Positions 7,343 to 15,888 of a stretch of 64,000 bases of DNA are shown here, one piece after another. A model generated the notes under the pieces. That model saw only the letters and a list, made by a program, of their open reading frames with translations. It was not told where the DNA came from and searched no databases. This DNA is from Candidatus Gastranaerophilales bacterium (GTDB taxonomy: Bacteria > Cyanobacteriota > Vampirovibrionia > Gastranaerophilales > Gastranaerophilaceae). A program made the position numbers and the translations under genes. The stretch's first letter is position 1, and each line of letters begins with the position of its first letter. The DNA lies in NCBI GenBank assembly GCA_944323955.1, contig CALUUK010000006.1, positions 93,320-157,319 of the forward strand, in the 5' to 3' direction.

Positions 7343-8713
7343 TTATTTTTTCATTTTTATCAAGAAATCCACAAGTTCGGGATCCCATTTAGTACCTGAT
7401 TCGGAGAGAATTATTTCAAGCGCTTCTTCATTAGATTTAGCCTTGCGATAAGTTCTGTCCGTAGTCAGTGCGGTATAAGCATCCGCAATCGCGATAATTC
7501 TGGAACCTAAAGGTATGCTGCGTCCTTTTAATCCTTCCGGTTCACCTTTGCCGTCCCAGCGTTCTTTATGATAATTAATATAAGGGACAACTTCAGACAA
7601 GAAATTTATGCTCATCAAAATACTAACGCCGACATTGGGATGATTTTGAAGTTTTTCCCAATCTTCCTGAGACAATTTTTCTTTTTTATTAAACAATTCC
7701 TCAGGCAATGTTATTTTTCCTATATTTCTCAATAAGGCAGCATAGTATATTAAATCTTTTGTTTTTTCATTTAAACCAAGCTGTGTTGAAATTTCACGAA
7801 CCAAATCCGCAACAGTATGAGAATAATTATTTTTAAAACTGCTTTTTGCATCAACAGCTTTTGCAAGATGCTCAACAAAATATTGTTGTTCGCTGCTCAA
7901 GTCACCGATTAATGCGGTTAATTCCGCCCTGTTGTTTTGAAGCTGCAGAACCGTAACATCCTCCTGTTCAATAAGTCCTGCCGTTGTTTCGGTAAGTTTT
8001 TCAAGTGCCATGGATGTTGCAAATAATCTTGCCGTAATACTCAAAAGTTCAATGAATTCTTCCGATAATTTTTTATTGGAATAATTTTCTACAACAATAA
8101 CGCCGACTTTTTCGATGTTATTGTACATAGGTACGGCAATATAGTATTTTACGTTATCTTCATTCAGCATTAATATTGACTTAAAATCATCAACATTATC
8201 ACAATCTTTTATCTCAAGAATTTTTGCCTCTTTAAAAGCCCTTGAAACATAACTGTCATCATCATATTTATAGCCGATTTCGGCATCATATATATCATCA
8301 TTAAACCTTAGTGAAGAACCTACAAGAACAATGTCATTTTTTGTAGTATCTAAACCCATCGCATTTTCTTTAGATAAAAATACGTGACAGGCATCTATTT
8401 CAAGCATTTGCTTAATTGTCTTAGCAATGGCATTATAGATAACATAATCTTCACGGCTGCTAAATCCCAAGATTTTGAGAGTATTATCTATGGAATATAT
8501 TCCGATTAATTCTTTTAACTGGTTTTTCAAACTTGACAGTTTATCCACTTTTGTTTTACTGATTTTTTGTACAAGTTCATCAGATATCAAATGTTCGGAG
8601 ATAAAATCTCCAAGATTAAGCGCAAAAATTTCTTCTAACGGATCAGACTCCAAAGAAATTTCACTTCGTGCAAAAACCGAAACATTTTTATTTTCTTTAT
8701 TATTGTCAGTCAT
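7343..8713 (-). CDS. GAF plus degenerate HD-GYP domain protein
   Basis: A 456-residue protein with a GAF-like sensor region at about residues 85-215 and an HD-GYP domain at about 285-450. HD-GYP domains normally hydrolyse cyclic di-GMP. Here the signature HD dyad reads R329-N330 (LLRNIGKI). The second metal cluster reads YHKERWDG at residues 381-388, and GYP is GEP. The first His (NYSHT), the HPNVG His and the IADAYTALT segment remain. Loss of metal ligands suggests a binding or scaffold role. AAGGA precedes the ATG. Confidence 0.85.
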   Translation of the reverse strand: MTDNNKENKNVSVFARSEISLESDPLEEIFALNLGDFISEHLISDELVQKISKTKVDKLSSLKNQLKELIGIYSIDNTLKILGFSSREDYVIYNAIAKTIKQMLEIDACHVFLSKENAMGLDTTKNDIVLVGSSLRFNDDIYDAEIGYKYDDDSYVSRAFKEAKILEIKDCDNVDDFKSILMLNEDNVKYYIAVPMYNNIEKVGVIVVENYSNKKLSEEFIELLSITARLFATSMALEKLTETTAGLIEQEDVTVLQLQNNRAELTALIGDLSSEQQYFVEHLAKAVDAKSSFKNNYSHTVADLVREISTQLGLNEKTKDLIYYAALLRNIGKITLPEELFNKKEKLSQEDWEKLQNHPNVGVSILMSINFLSEVVPYINYHKERWDGKGEPEGLKGRSIPLGSRIIAIADAYTALTTDRTYRKAKSNEEALEIILSESGTKWDPELVDFLIKMKK

Positions 8714-8879
8714 TTACAATCCTTATATATTCTTAAGATAAAATTCCGATTTAATTAACTACTACCATTATATTTTAGATTATGATTTTATGCAAAATCT
8801 AATAACCCTCCTATCGGCATATTATAACTTAAACTTTAACGTTTTTTACAAAATTTCATCCTAATGTATGAGAAAAAGT

Positions 8880-9917
8880 TTATCTTATGAGCATACAGTC
8901 GCCATAACTATAGAAACGATATTGATTTTCAATAGCTTTCCGATATGCATCAAAAATATAATCCTTACCCGCAAATGCACTAATAAGCATTAAAAGAGTA
9001 GATTTAGGCAAATGAAAATTGGTTATTAATTTATCGGTAATTTTAAACTCATAACCTGGATATATAAAAAGCTCAGAACTGTCATTAACAGGTTTAATGC
9101 ATCCGTATTTATTCATAACAGTTTCAAGAGTACGAACAGAAGTTGTTCCGACCGCAACAATATTTTTTCTCTGTTTCTTAGCCTCATTTATCATGTCTGC
9201 TGCTTCTTGCGTTATTTCAAAACTTTCGGAATCCATTTTATGTTCCGGAATATTTTCACATTTTACGGGTTTAAACGTACCAAGTCCTACATTTAAAGTA
9301 ATAAAGCAATGCTTTGTACCTTGTTTTTCCAGTTTTTGCAATATTTCGTCCGTAAAGTGAAGCCCCGCAGTAGGTGCAGCAACAGCCCCTTCTTTTTGCG
9401 CATATACCGTTTGATATCTTTCGAAATCAAGATTTTTATATTCTTCATCGGTAAGTTTTCGCTCAATATAAGGAGGAAGCGGAATATTACCGACTCTATC
9501 CAAAACATCAAAAATATTACCTTCATATAACAAATGTATAAGCCATTTATCTTCGTCTTTTTTCAAAACTTCTACGGAAAGTTCATCGGATACAAAAAGA
9601 ACCATTCCTTCTTTTACTCTTTTGGAAGGTTTTATTAAACAGACCCATACATCCTTTTGAATTTCTCTGACAAGAAAAACTTCTATTAAAGCTCCGGTAT
9701 CTTTTCTTGCATACAATCTTGCAGGTATAACCTTAGTATTATTCATAACCAGAAGATCATCTTCGCCAAGAAAATCAGTTATATCTGAAAAATGTTTATG
9801 AAGAATTGATTGAGTGCGCCTATTAAGCACCATCATTTTTGACATATCCCTTTTTTCCGCAGGGAACTGTGCTATAAGGTTTTCAGGCAGGTTATAATCA
9901 AATTCTTCAAGTTTCAT
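8880..9917 (-). CDS. queA: S-adenosylmethionine:tRNA ribosyltransferase-isomerase
   Basis: A 345-residue enzyme that transfers the ribosyl part of SAM to preQ1-modified tRNA, making epoxyqueuosine. The N-terminus (MKLEEFDYNLPENLIAQFP), the middle motif AAPTAGLHFT and the C-terminal FHLPKSTLLMLISAFAG are typical, and the length is normal. The start lies 3 nt after the yidC stop, so it is translated as the last gene of the glycosyltransferase-yidC-queA unit. Confidence 0.96.
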   Translation of the reverse strand: MKLEEFDYNLPENLIAQFPAEKRDMSKMMVLNRRTQSILHKHFSDITDFLGEDDLLVMNNTKVIPARLYARKDTGALIEVFLVREIQKDVWVCLIKPSKRVKEGMVLFVSDELSVEVLKKDEDKWLIHLLYEGNIFDVLDRVGNIPLPPYIERKLTDEEYKNLDFERYQTVYAQKEGAVAAPTAGLHFTDEILQKLEKQGTKHCFITLNVGLGTFKPVKCENIPEHKMDSESFEITQEAADMINEAKKQRKNIVAVGTTSVRTLETVMNKYGCIKPVNDSSELFIYPGYEFKITDKLITNFHLPKSTLLMLISAFAGKDYIFDAYRKAIENQYRFYSYGDCMLIR

Positions 9918-9920
9918 TTG

Positions 9921-10964
9921 TTATTTTATTTCCTGATTAATTCCTTTTTTATCTTCTTCAATTTGAAGCTGTCTGTTAATAAATATTGTTTGTATAATCT
10001 GGAAAATATTACTTATAACCAAATATAACAAAACACCGGCAGGTATCGGAACAGTAACAAACATAAATATAATGAATACAGGCATTATATTACCCATCAT
10101 TTTTTGCATTTGTGCCTGCATTGGGTCTTGCTGTACATTTTTATTTGTTGCCATCATAACTTTTTGTGTGGCAAACATTGTTATTGCAAATAACAGTACA
10201 AGTATTAAAACATCTGTATGAAACTGGCTTTGAGGCTGAACGGTAGGAACGGAAGCAATCATAATATCACCTCTGCGTTCAAACTTAACATTTTCAACTT
10301 CTCTGTTTTTTACATCCTGAATTTCAACTTCCGCCGCGGTCATTTTATCAACTTCATCAAAGCTGAGGCTTTTAAAACTGTCATCTTTTATTTTAAATTC
10401 AACAGGTTTTCCCGGCGCAACGGTTCCTTGAATTTGCAGAGCATTTTTCTCAAGTTTTACATCATTAATTTCTTTATCAGCCAAAAATACTTTAACTTTT
10501 TTATATATAACAAACTTATCACCGGAAGAAATACTGAAAGAACCGTCATATGAAATTCCGGCAGACCCTCTTAAAGTTGTATCCAGTCTCTTGATAAAAA
10601 GGAAATTAGAATTACCGGCCTCTTGAATAAACTGCGGGCTAATTAACGCAGCATATAAGAGTATAAAGATAGGCATTTGAATTAAGAGAGGAAGACAACC
10701 TGCCATCGGATTAAACTTGTGTTCTTTATAAAACTCCATTAATTTGCGCTGCATAGTCTGCGGATCGCTTTTGTAACGTTCCTGTATAATTTTTATTTTA
10801 GGCTGCAGCAATTGCATCGCCCGCATAGAACGCTGCTGTGATACACCAAGAGGCCAGAGTGCAGCTCTTACTATGATTGTTAATGCTATAATGGCAAGTC
10901 CGTAACTGCCGGTAATGTTATTTAAAAGTTTTAACAGTTCAACTGTCATTGCTGTAAAATCCAC
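9921..10964 (-). CDS. yidC: Membrane protein insertase YidC (Oxa1 type, enlarged periplasmic loop)
   Basis: A 347-residue insertase lacking the large N-terminal periplasmic domain of proteobacterial YidC. The first helix carries the conserved hydrophilic-groove Arg (TIIVRAALWPL). The cytoplasmic helical hairpin (QQRSMRAMQLLQPKIKIIQ) and QMPIFILLYAAL follow. Then comes an extra ~110-residue hydrophilic beta-rich segment (about 118-225) before the last three helices. By comparison with E. coli this insert sits in the periplasmic loop that is normally short. It lies between a glycosyltransferase and queA. Confidence 0.92.
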   Translation of the reverse strand: MDFTAMTVELLKLLNNITGSYGLAIIALTIIVRAALWPLGVSQQRSMRAMQLLQPKIKIIQERYKSDPQTMQRKLMEFYKEHKFNPMAGCLPLLIQMPIFILLYAALISPQFIQEAGNSNFLFIKRLDTTLRGSAGISYDGSFSISSGDKFVIYKKVKVFLADKEINDVKLEKNALQIQGTVAPGKPVEFKIKDDSFKSLSFDEVDKMTAAEVEIQDVKNREVENVKFERRGDIMIASVPTVQPQSQFHTDVLILVLLFAITMFATQKVMMATNKNVQQDPMQAQMQKMMGNIMPVFIIFMFVTVPIPAGVLLYLVISNIFQIIQTIFINRQLQIEEDKKGINQEIK

Positions 10965-10993
10965 TTTGTTTTTTCTCCCTTCTTAAACCTTGG

Positions 10994-12331
10994 TTATCTG
11001 TTCGGCATTTTTTCAATTTTAATTTTGTTATTTTTTACATTAATTTTAGCAATACCATGATTTGTTTTTCCCCAGCTCAAATTATTCTTCATAAATATTA
11101 TTTTAAATATAATAAAGATAGCAAGCGGGAACCATAGTACAACTATATAAATCGCGGTAGCAACCGACTGAAAGAAATTATCAACCGGCTTCAACTTAAC
11201 ATATTTTCTGAGGCTGTAGAATAGTGCCACCATAAAGAAAGCACACATAACACCCGATAGCGCTATAGAAGACAAAATCCAGTTGCTGTCAGCTTTTATA
11301 AACCTGAAACTTTGAAATGCAATCTCGGAAATTACCCAGAAGGGTAATATAAATTCCGTAATATAAGCAGTCATATCAAGACTTACACGCAAAGACATGT
11401 TTTTAGAAAAAAGTACATCCGTAAAATATTCAAGATATCTTCTTATGCTGCCTTCAATCCAGCGTCTTCTTTGTTTCAAAAGAGGAATATAACGAAGTAC
11501 ACCTTCTTCATATACGCATACTTCAGGGCAAAATCTTACGTCCCAGCCTTTTATATGCATTTTTGTCGACAAATCAAGATCATCGGTAATTGTATATATA
11601 TTCCAGCCGCCGACAGCTTCCAGTGCTTTTCTCTTAATTAATTCACCGTTACCGCGAAGTTCAACAGCGCCCTTTACTGCATCTCTGCCGACCTGAAAAT
11701 GTGTATCAATTGCCATTTCATTATCCTGACAGCGCGTAAGAAAATTTTCTTCTCTGTTAATAATAACTTTTCTCGCCTGAACGGCACCAACCTGTTCGGG
11801 TTCCAGAGCAGGCATAAGCTCTTTTAAGAAATCGGGCTGAACTCTGGCATCGGCATCAAAAACCAATATTGCCTCGCCTTTTGCTATTTTAAGCGCATCA
11901 TTTAAAACAGCCGATTTACCGGGAAAAGCATCTTTCGCTCTTGAGAAATATTTTAATTGTTTGTACTTTTGACATAATTCTTCAAGAACCAGGGCTGTAT
12001 TATCATCACTTCTGTCATCAATTATTATTAATTCATAATGCGGATAATCAATCTTAAACAAACTTTCAACGGTTTCAGCAATAACATTTTCTTCGTTATG
12101 TGCAGGAACAAGAATACTTACAAACGGCTGATAATTATAATTTTTTTCAACGGGATGTTTAACCTGTTTTCTAACCCTGTGTTTATATGCTATTTGCATA
12201 TAAGCTGTGTACAAAGCCATAAACACAAGAATCGTTATAAATGCACATGGTGTGTTCATATAATTCTGAAAGAAGTACAAAAGCACCATGAGGACTGAAA
12301 CTATCACTAATAAAACTAATCTTTCTTTCAT
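10994..12331 (-). CDS. Family 2 processive glycosyltransferase, membrane-bound
   Basis: A 445-residue protein with two N-terminal membrane helices, a GT2 catalytic domain and several C-terminal helices. The domain begins PFVSILVPAHNEENVI, has the nucleotide-sugar DAD motif (VFDADARV) and ends in the processive QxxRW motif at 287-291. The layout matches PgaC/NodC/BcsA-type synthases that polymerise and export a polysaccharide. The sugar is not determined. No partner such as a deacetylase is adjacent. GGGAT precedes the ATG. Confidence 0.85.
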   Translation of the reverse strand: MKERLVLLVIVSVLMVLLYFFQNYMNTPCAFITILVFMALYTAYMQIAYKHRVRKQVKHPVEKNYNYQPFVSILVPAHNEENVIAETVESLFKIDYPHYELIIIDDRSDDNTALVLEELCQKYKQLKYFSRAKDAFPGKSAVLNDALKIAKGEAILVFDADARVQPDFLKELMPALEPEQVGAVQARKVIINREENFLTRCQDNEMAIDTHFQVGRDAVKGAVELRGNGELIKRKALEAVGGWNIYTITDDLDLSTKMHIKGWDVRFCPEVCVYEEGVLRYIPLLKQRRRWIEGSIRRYLEYFTDVLFSKNMSLRVSLDMTAYITEFILPFWVISEIAFQSFRFIKADSNWILSSIALSGVMCAFFMVALFYSLRKYVKLKPVDNFFQSVATAIYIVVLWFPLAIFIIFKIIFMKNNLSWGKTNHGIAKINVKNNKIKIEKMPNR

Positions 12332-12398
12332 TAAATATCCCGTTTTAATCTCACTAAACTAAATTTTACCAAAAAAATAATATTTTTTTGAGCAAATA

Positions 12399-12427
12399 TT
12401 ACTTTTCGTAACCAATGATGCTATAAT
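12399..12427 (+). promoter_or_regulatory. Promoter giving a probable leaderless transcript
   Basis: TTACTT (12399-12404), 17-nt spacer, extended -10 TGC-TATAAT (TATAAT at 12422-12427). Only 6 nt separate it from the ATG at 12434, and no Shine-Dalgarno fits. Confidence 0.6.
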
Positions 12428-12433
12428 AGCAGA

Positions 12434-13306
12434 ATGAAAAATATTATAAATAAATCTTTTTTAATATTAAAGAATAATCTTATATTCACACAGCCGATTT
12501 TAATATATTTTTTGTTATTATTGGCAGCTTCGCAGCATCTCGGTCGTCCCAACACACAGCTGCATCCTCCGATACTAATGGCTCTGTCCGTATTTTTGCT
12601 GGCTGCAGCAACTATCAGCGGTTTATTTCATATTAATAAGAATGCATTATCCGATTACAATCCCAACGATGACAAAACAGAAACAGCAAGAAAAAGTATC
12701 AAAAATCTGAAAACATTTTTTGCCGGAACAGGAGAACATTTTCTCAAAGTTATGTCGGGCACAATGCTTTATTCCTTAATTTTCTTTGGATTTATATATA
12801 CTATAATAATTTATCTTACAAATACTATTGGTATTGAACCTGTCCAAATTTTGATAAAAAAACTGGGAGAACTTGAAACAGCCAATCAAATTAACGAATT
12901 TGCGTCTTCATTAAGCAGACATGACTTGTTGGTAATTAACATATGGTCATTATTTTTTGTTGTTTCATCAATAGTATTTAAATATACAAGTATTCTATAT
13001 ATGGCTGTTATAGTATCAGATAAAAAAAATATAATCAGTTCACTTTTCAAGGCTGTCAGTTTCTTTGTAAAAAACTTTTTTGCTTCAATATTTTTAATGG
13101 CATTCATGTTTGTAATTTACATAATGATAAATCTTACCGTAATGATATTGGGATTAAACGGTATTGCTATGGGAATATTCATTATCCTTCTTGCGTTGTA
13201 TTTTAATTATTACATAATTCTGGTACTGTGTTTTTATAATGAAAGAACAAAAGCTGATAGCAATAACAGGACCGAGTGCGTCGGGCAAGAGCAGTTTAGC
13301 AATTAA
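12434..13306 (+). CDS. Polytopic membrane protein of unknown function
   Basis: A 290-residue integral membrane protein with about six hydrophobic helices. A soluble stretch rich in Lys and Thr lies after the second helix. I recognise no family. Its last 68 bases overlap the start of miaA in another frame, so the C-terminal tail after FYNERTK is hydrophilic and may be dispensable. Transcription probably starts at or beside its ATG. It shares general style with the membrane protein at 57815-58750, but I cannot show homology. Confidence 0.7.
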   Translation: MKNIINKSFLILKNNLIFTQPILIYFLLLLAASQHLGRPNTQLHPPILMALSVFLLAAATISGLFHINKNALSDYNPNDDKTETARKSIKNLKTFFAGTGEHFLKVMSGTMLYSLIFFGFIYTIIIYLTNTIGIEPVQILIKKLGELETANQINEFASSLSRHDLLVINIWSLFFVVSSIVFKYTSILYMAVIVSDKKNIISSLFKAVSFFVKNFFASIFLMAFMFVIYIMINLTVMILGLNGIAMGIFIILLALYFNYYIILVLCFYNERTKADSNNRTECVGQEQFSN

Positions 13307-14150
13307 TCTGGCAAAAGAGTTAAACGGAGAAATAATATCCGTCGATTCAAGACAGATTTATAAAGAACTGAATATAGGAAGTGCGAAACCGACAGAAGAA
13401 GAAAAACAGGGTATTTTACACCATCTTACGGATATTGTTGATATAAATCAGGATTATACGGTTGCAAATTTTGCCGATGATGCAAAATCTAAAATTCAAG
13501 AAATAAAAAGCAGGGGAAAAAGTGTAATTCTTGCAGGAGGAACGGGACTTTATTTCAGGGTTCTGCTGCAAGACTTTGACCTTCCCAGAGTAGCACCTGA
13601 TGAATCACTTCGCAATGAACTAAATGCAAAGACAACACAAGAACTCTACGATATGCTGTGTTACCTCGACCCTGATATGGCAAAACAAATTCATTTTAAC
13701 AATAAAGTAAAAATAGTAAGAGCTCTTGAAGTATGCAAAATACTTGGAATTCCAATGAGCAAAGCCAGAAAGAAAAAAGAATCCCCGTATAATATTTTGT
13801 GGATAGGCTTAAACAGTTCAAACAGAGAATATTTATATTCAAGAGCAAATAAAAGAGTTGATAATATGCTTGAACAGGGACTTGAAGCAGAGGCAAGAAC
13901 CCTCTTCAATAAATACCCCGATAATAAAATTCTATTAAATACAATAGGTTATCAGGAATTATACCCCTATTTTAATGGAGAAATTACATTAACAAATGCC
14001 GCGGAAAAATTGAAACAAAATACAAGAAGATACATAAAACGGCAATTAAGCTGGTTTAATGCAAACAAAGAAATTATTTGGTTTGATATAGAAAAGCAGT
14101 CACAAAAAGAAATAACAGAAACAGTGTTAAAGAAATATAAAAATTTGTAA
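13239..14150 (+). CDS. miaA: tRNA dimethylallyltransferase
   Basis: A 303-residue enzyme that adds a dimethylallyl group to A37 of tRNAs reading codons that start with U. The P-loop is GPSASGKS (11-18). The DSRQIYKELNIGSAKP motif and LAGGTGLYFR are intact. The start is supported by the N-terminal MKEQKLIAITGP, although it lies inside the upstream membrane gene with a 68-bp overlap, which implies translational coupling. Confidence 0.96.
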   Translation: MKEQKLIAITGPSASGKSSLAINLAKELNGEIISVDSRQIYKELNIGSAKPTEEEKQGILHHLTDIVDINQDYTVANFADDAKSKIQEIKSRGKSVILAGGTGLYFRVLLQDFDLPRVAPDESLRNELNAKTTQELYDMLCYLDPDMAKQIHFNNKVKIVRALEVCKILGIPMSKARKKKESPYNILWIGLNSSNREYLYSRANKRVDNMLEQGLEAEARTLFNKYPDNKILLNTIGYQELYPYFNGEITLTNAAEKLKQNTRRYIKRQLSWFNANKEIIWFDIEKQSQKEITETVLKKYKNL

Positions 14151-14227
14151 AGAATAAAAATATAAATAACAAAATAAATCAACTTTGAGTATTAAAGTAA
14201 TGTGTCCCAAACAAAAAGGAATGTCAC

Positions 14228-14527
14228 ATGAGAGTAAGTGCGGCAAACAACCATACTAAAAGAGTGAACAAACATATTATGCAATCGGCAAAAATGGGAG
14301 CACTGCTGACGGGCGGTTCAATTGCCGCAACACAGGCATACAGCTGGATTGCAAAACCCGAAACAATGAGACAAATTGTTTCCAATAACGGAGGAAAACT
14401 CCCGTATGTTAAAAATCTTATTATGGCAACTTTATTATATTCGTCACTTGGGGCAGTATTAAGCGCTCTTGTTTCAAAAATTGCAGATAAGATTGCTCCT
14501 GTTAAACAACCTAAAGCAGTAAATTAA
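14228..14527 (+). CDS. Small membrane protein of unknown function
   Basis: A 99-residue protein with a basic N-terminus, hydrophobic segments around residues 25-42 and 63-83, and a Lys/Pro-rich tail. AAAGGA lies upstream of the ATG. No family is recognised. It stands alone between miaA and a terminator. Its composition resembles the small helical proteins at 18.2-19.3 kb, but without alignable sequence. Confidence 0.65.
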   Translation: MRVSAANNHTKRVNKHIMQSAKMGALLTGGSIAATQAYSWIAKPETMRQIVSNNGGKLPYVKNLIMATLLYSSLGAVLSALVSKIADKIAPVKQPKAVN

Positions 14528-14552
14528 AAAATAAGTTTTTTTCATATAATAT

Positions 14553-14578
14553 AAAGCCCCCTTTTGGGGGCTTTTGAT
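14553..14578. terminator. Bidirectional terminator between convergent genes
   Basis: Stem AAAGCCCCC (14553-14561) pairs with GGGGGCTTT (14566-14574) around TTTT. It lies between a plus-strand and a minus-strand gene and can serve both. Confidence 0.85.
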
Positions 14579-14587
14579 TTACATTCT

Positions 14588-15478
14588 TTATTGTTTGGGT
14601 TCCGAAAAATTATTTGTTATTCTATATACGTATTTAATAATTTGCATAAAATACTCAAGAGAAGAAGCCCCGTTTATTATGATATCCGAGTTATCTTTTT
14701 TCGGTAAAATATATTTTTTAGATGCTTGTCTGACGTATTCAAGTTGTTTTTTTGCATTTTCTTCATTTTGATTTCTGGAGGTCTGTGCTCTGTATAAAAA
14801 CCATTTTTCCTGAATTTCAGGGTCTATATCAACATATAGTTTTATATCAAATAAATTTGCAACTTCACCGTACATAGTTGCCATACCTTCAACAACAATT
14901 ATTTTCTTTGATTGCTTTTCAATAGCTTCGGGAATAACAACTCCTGTACCGTTAACCAGATACTCGGGGATTTTAACATCTTTGCCTTCAGAAAGCATTT
15001 TTAAATCCCGATATAATATATCCATACAGAAATTATCGGGAGAATCAACATCATAACCCGATTCCAGCAGTTTATCAAAAGAACCGTATTTTTTAATAAG
15101 ACCCGAAATATCTTTAAAATAATTATCAGCGCTTAATATTTCTATGGGCATTTTATACTGCTCGGTAACCTGCTTAATAGTATTGCAAATTGTTGTTTTT
15201 CCGCTTGCGGATTCACCTGAAATACCTATTAATATACGTTTATCAGGTCTGTCAATCAATCTTTGCGTAAAAGAAGGAAGAAAACCGTCTTTAACCCTTT
15301 GGAATATAGGACTTTCACTATGTTTATCATAATTAAGTATTTGATTAAATTTAGAATACAGGTAAAATGCAAGAAACTCTCTTCCTGCCTTCTGGGAAAA
15401 GTCAGGTTTCAAGATTTTAGTATTATTTTGTTTTTCTTCTTTTTCTAACAGGAAATTCATACTTTTAGAAAAATCCAT
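14588..15478 (-). CDS. Uridine kinase-like P-loop kinase with N-terminal extension
   Basis: A 296-residue protein. After about 80 unrecognised residues comes a uridine kinase/phosphoribulokinase-type domain with Walker A GESASGKT (88-95), the conserved SADNYF motif and the later IVVEGMATM strand. Such kinases phosphorylate nucleosides or related sugars. The N-terminal extension and divergent middle make the substrate uncertain, so I give no gene symbol. It is transcribed alone. Confidence 0.8.
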   Translation of the reverse strand: MDFSKSMNFLLEKEEKQNNTKILKPDFSQKAGREFLAFYLYSKFNQILNYDKHSESPIFQRVKDGFLPSFTQRLIDRPDKRILIGISGESASGKTTICNTIKQVTEQYKMPIEILSADNYFKDISGLIKKYGSFDKLLESGYDVDSPDNFCMDILYRDLKMLSEGKDVKIPEYLVNGTGVVIPEAIEKQSKKIIVVEGMATMYGEVANLFDIKLYVDIDPEIQEKWFLYRAQTSRNQNEENAKKQLEYVRQASKKYILPKKDNSDIIINGASSLEYFMQIIKYVYRITNNFSEPKQ

Positions 15479-15624
15479 AAAAATATAATTTGTTATTTAG
15501 TAACGATATTTTACATTAAACTTTTCGGTAATGAAATAATTAATTATAAAGAGTAATGAAAAACTTAACATTATCCTTCAAAATATAGATAGGTGAACTA
15601 TTTTACTTTTGGAAGGAATGGAAA

Positions 15625-15888
15625 ATGTTAAAAACACGATATGTTTATATAATTTTATGTCTTGTCTTTTTGCCTGTAAATGCTGCCATAGCAGATTGCT
15701 ATACCGGTTTTGCCTGTTCGATTGCCGATTTGGAGAAACAACAGGAAGAACAATCAAGCAAGGATATTGATAATTTTAAACAATATCTTAAACAAAAAAA
15801 CAGTCCGAAAGAAATGCTTGTAAGCAGCAAGATAGAAGACTATAATGACTTATTTATATTTAACCCGATTTTTCAACAAAATTTTTAA
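15625..15888 (+). CDS. Small exported protein of unknown function
   Basis: An 87-residue protein with a clear signal peptide (KTRYVYIILCLVFLPVNAAIAD, cleavage near residue 23). The mature part of about 63 residues has two Cys (DCYTGFAC) and a Lys/Gln/Glu-rich helix. GGAAGGA lies 7 nt before the ATG, strong evidence that it is real. Its 3' end overlaps the convergent phosphohexomutase gene by 29 bp. No family is recognised. Confidence 0.7.
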   Translation: MLKTRYVYIILCLVFLPVNAAIADCYTGFACSIADLEKQQEEQSSKDIDNFKQYLKQKNSPKEMLVSSKIEDYNDLFIFNPIFQQNF

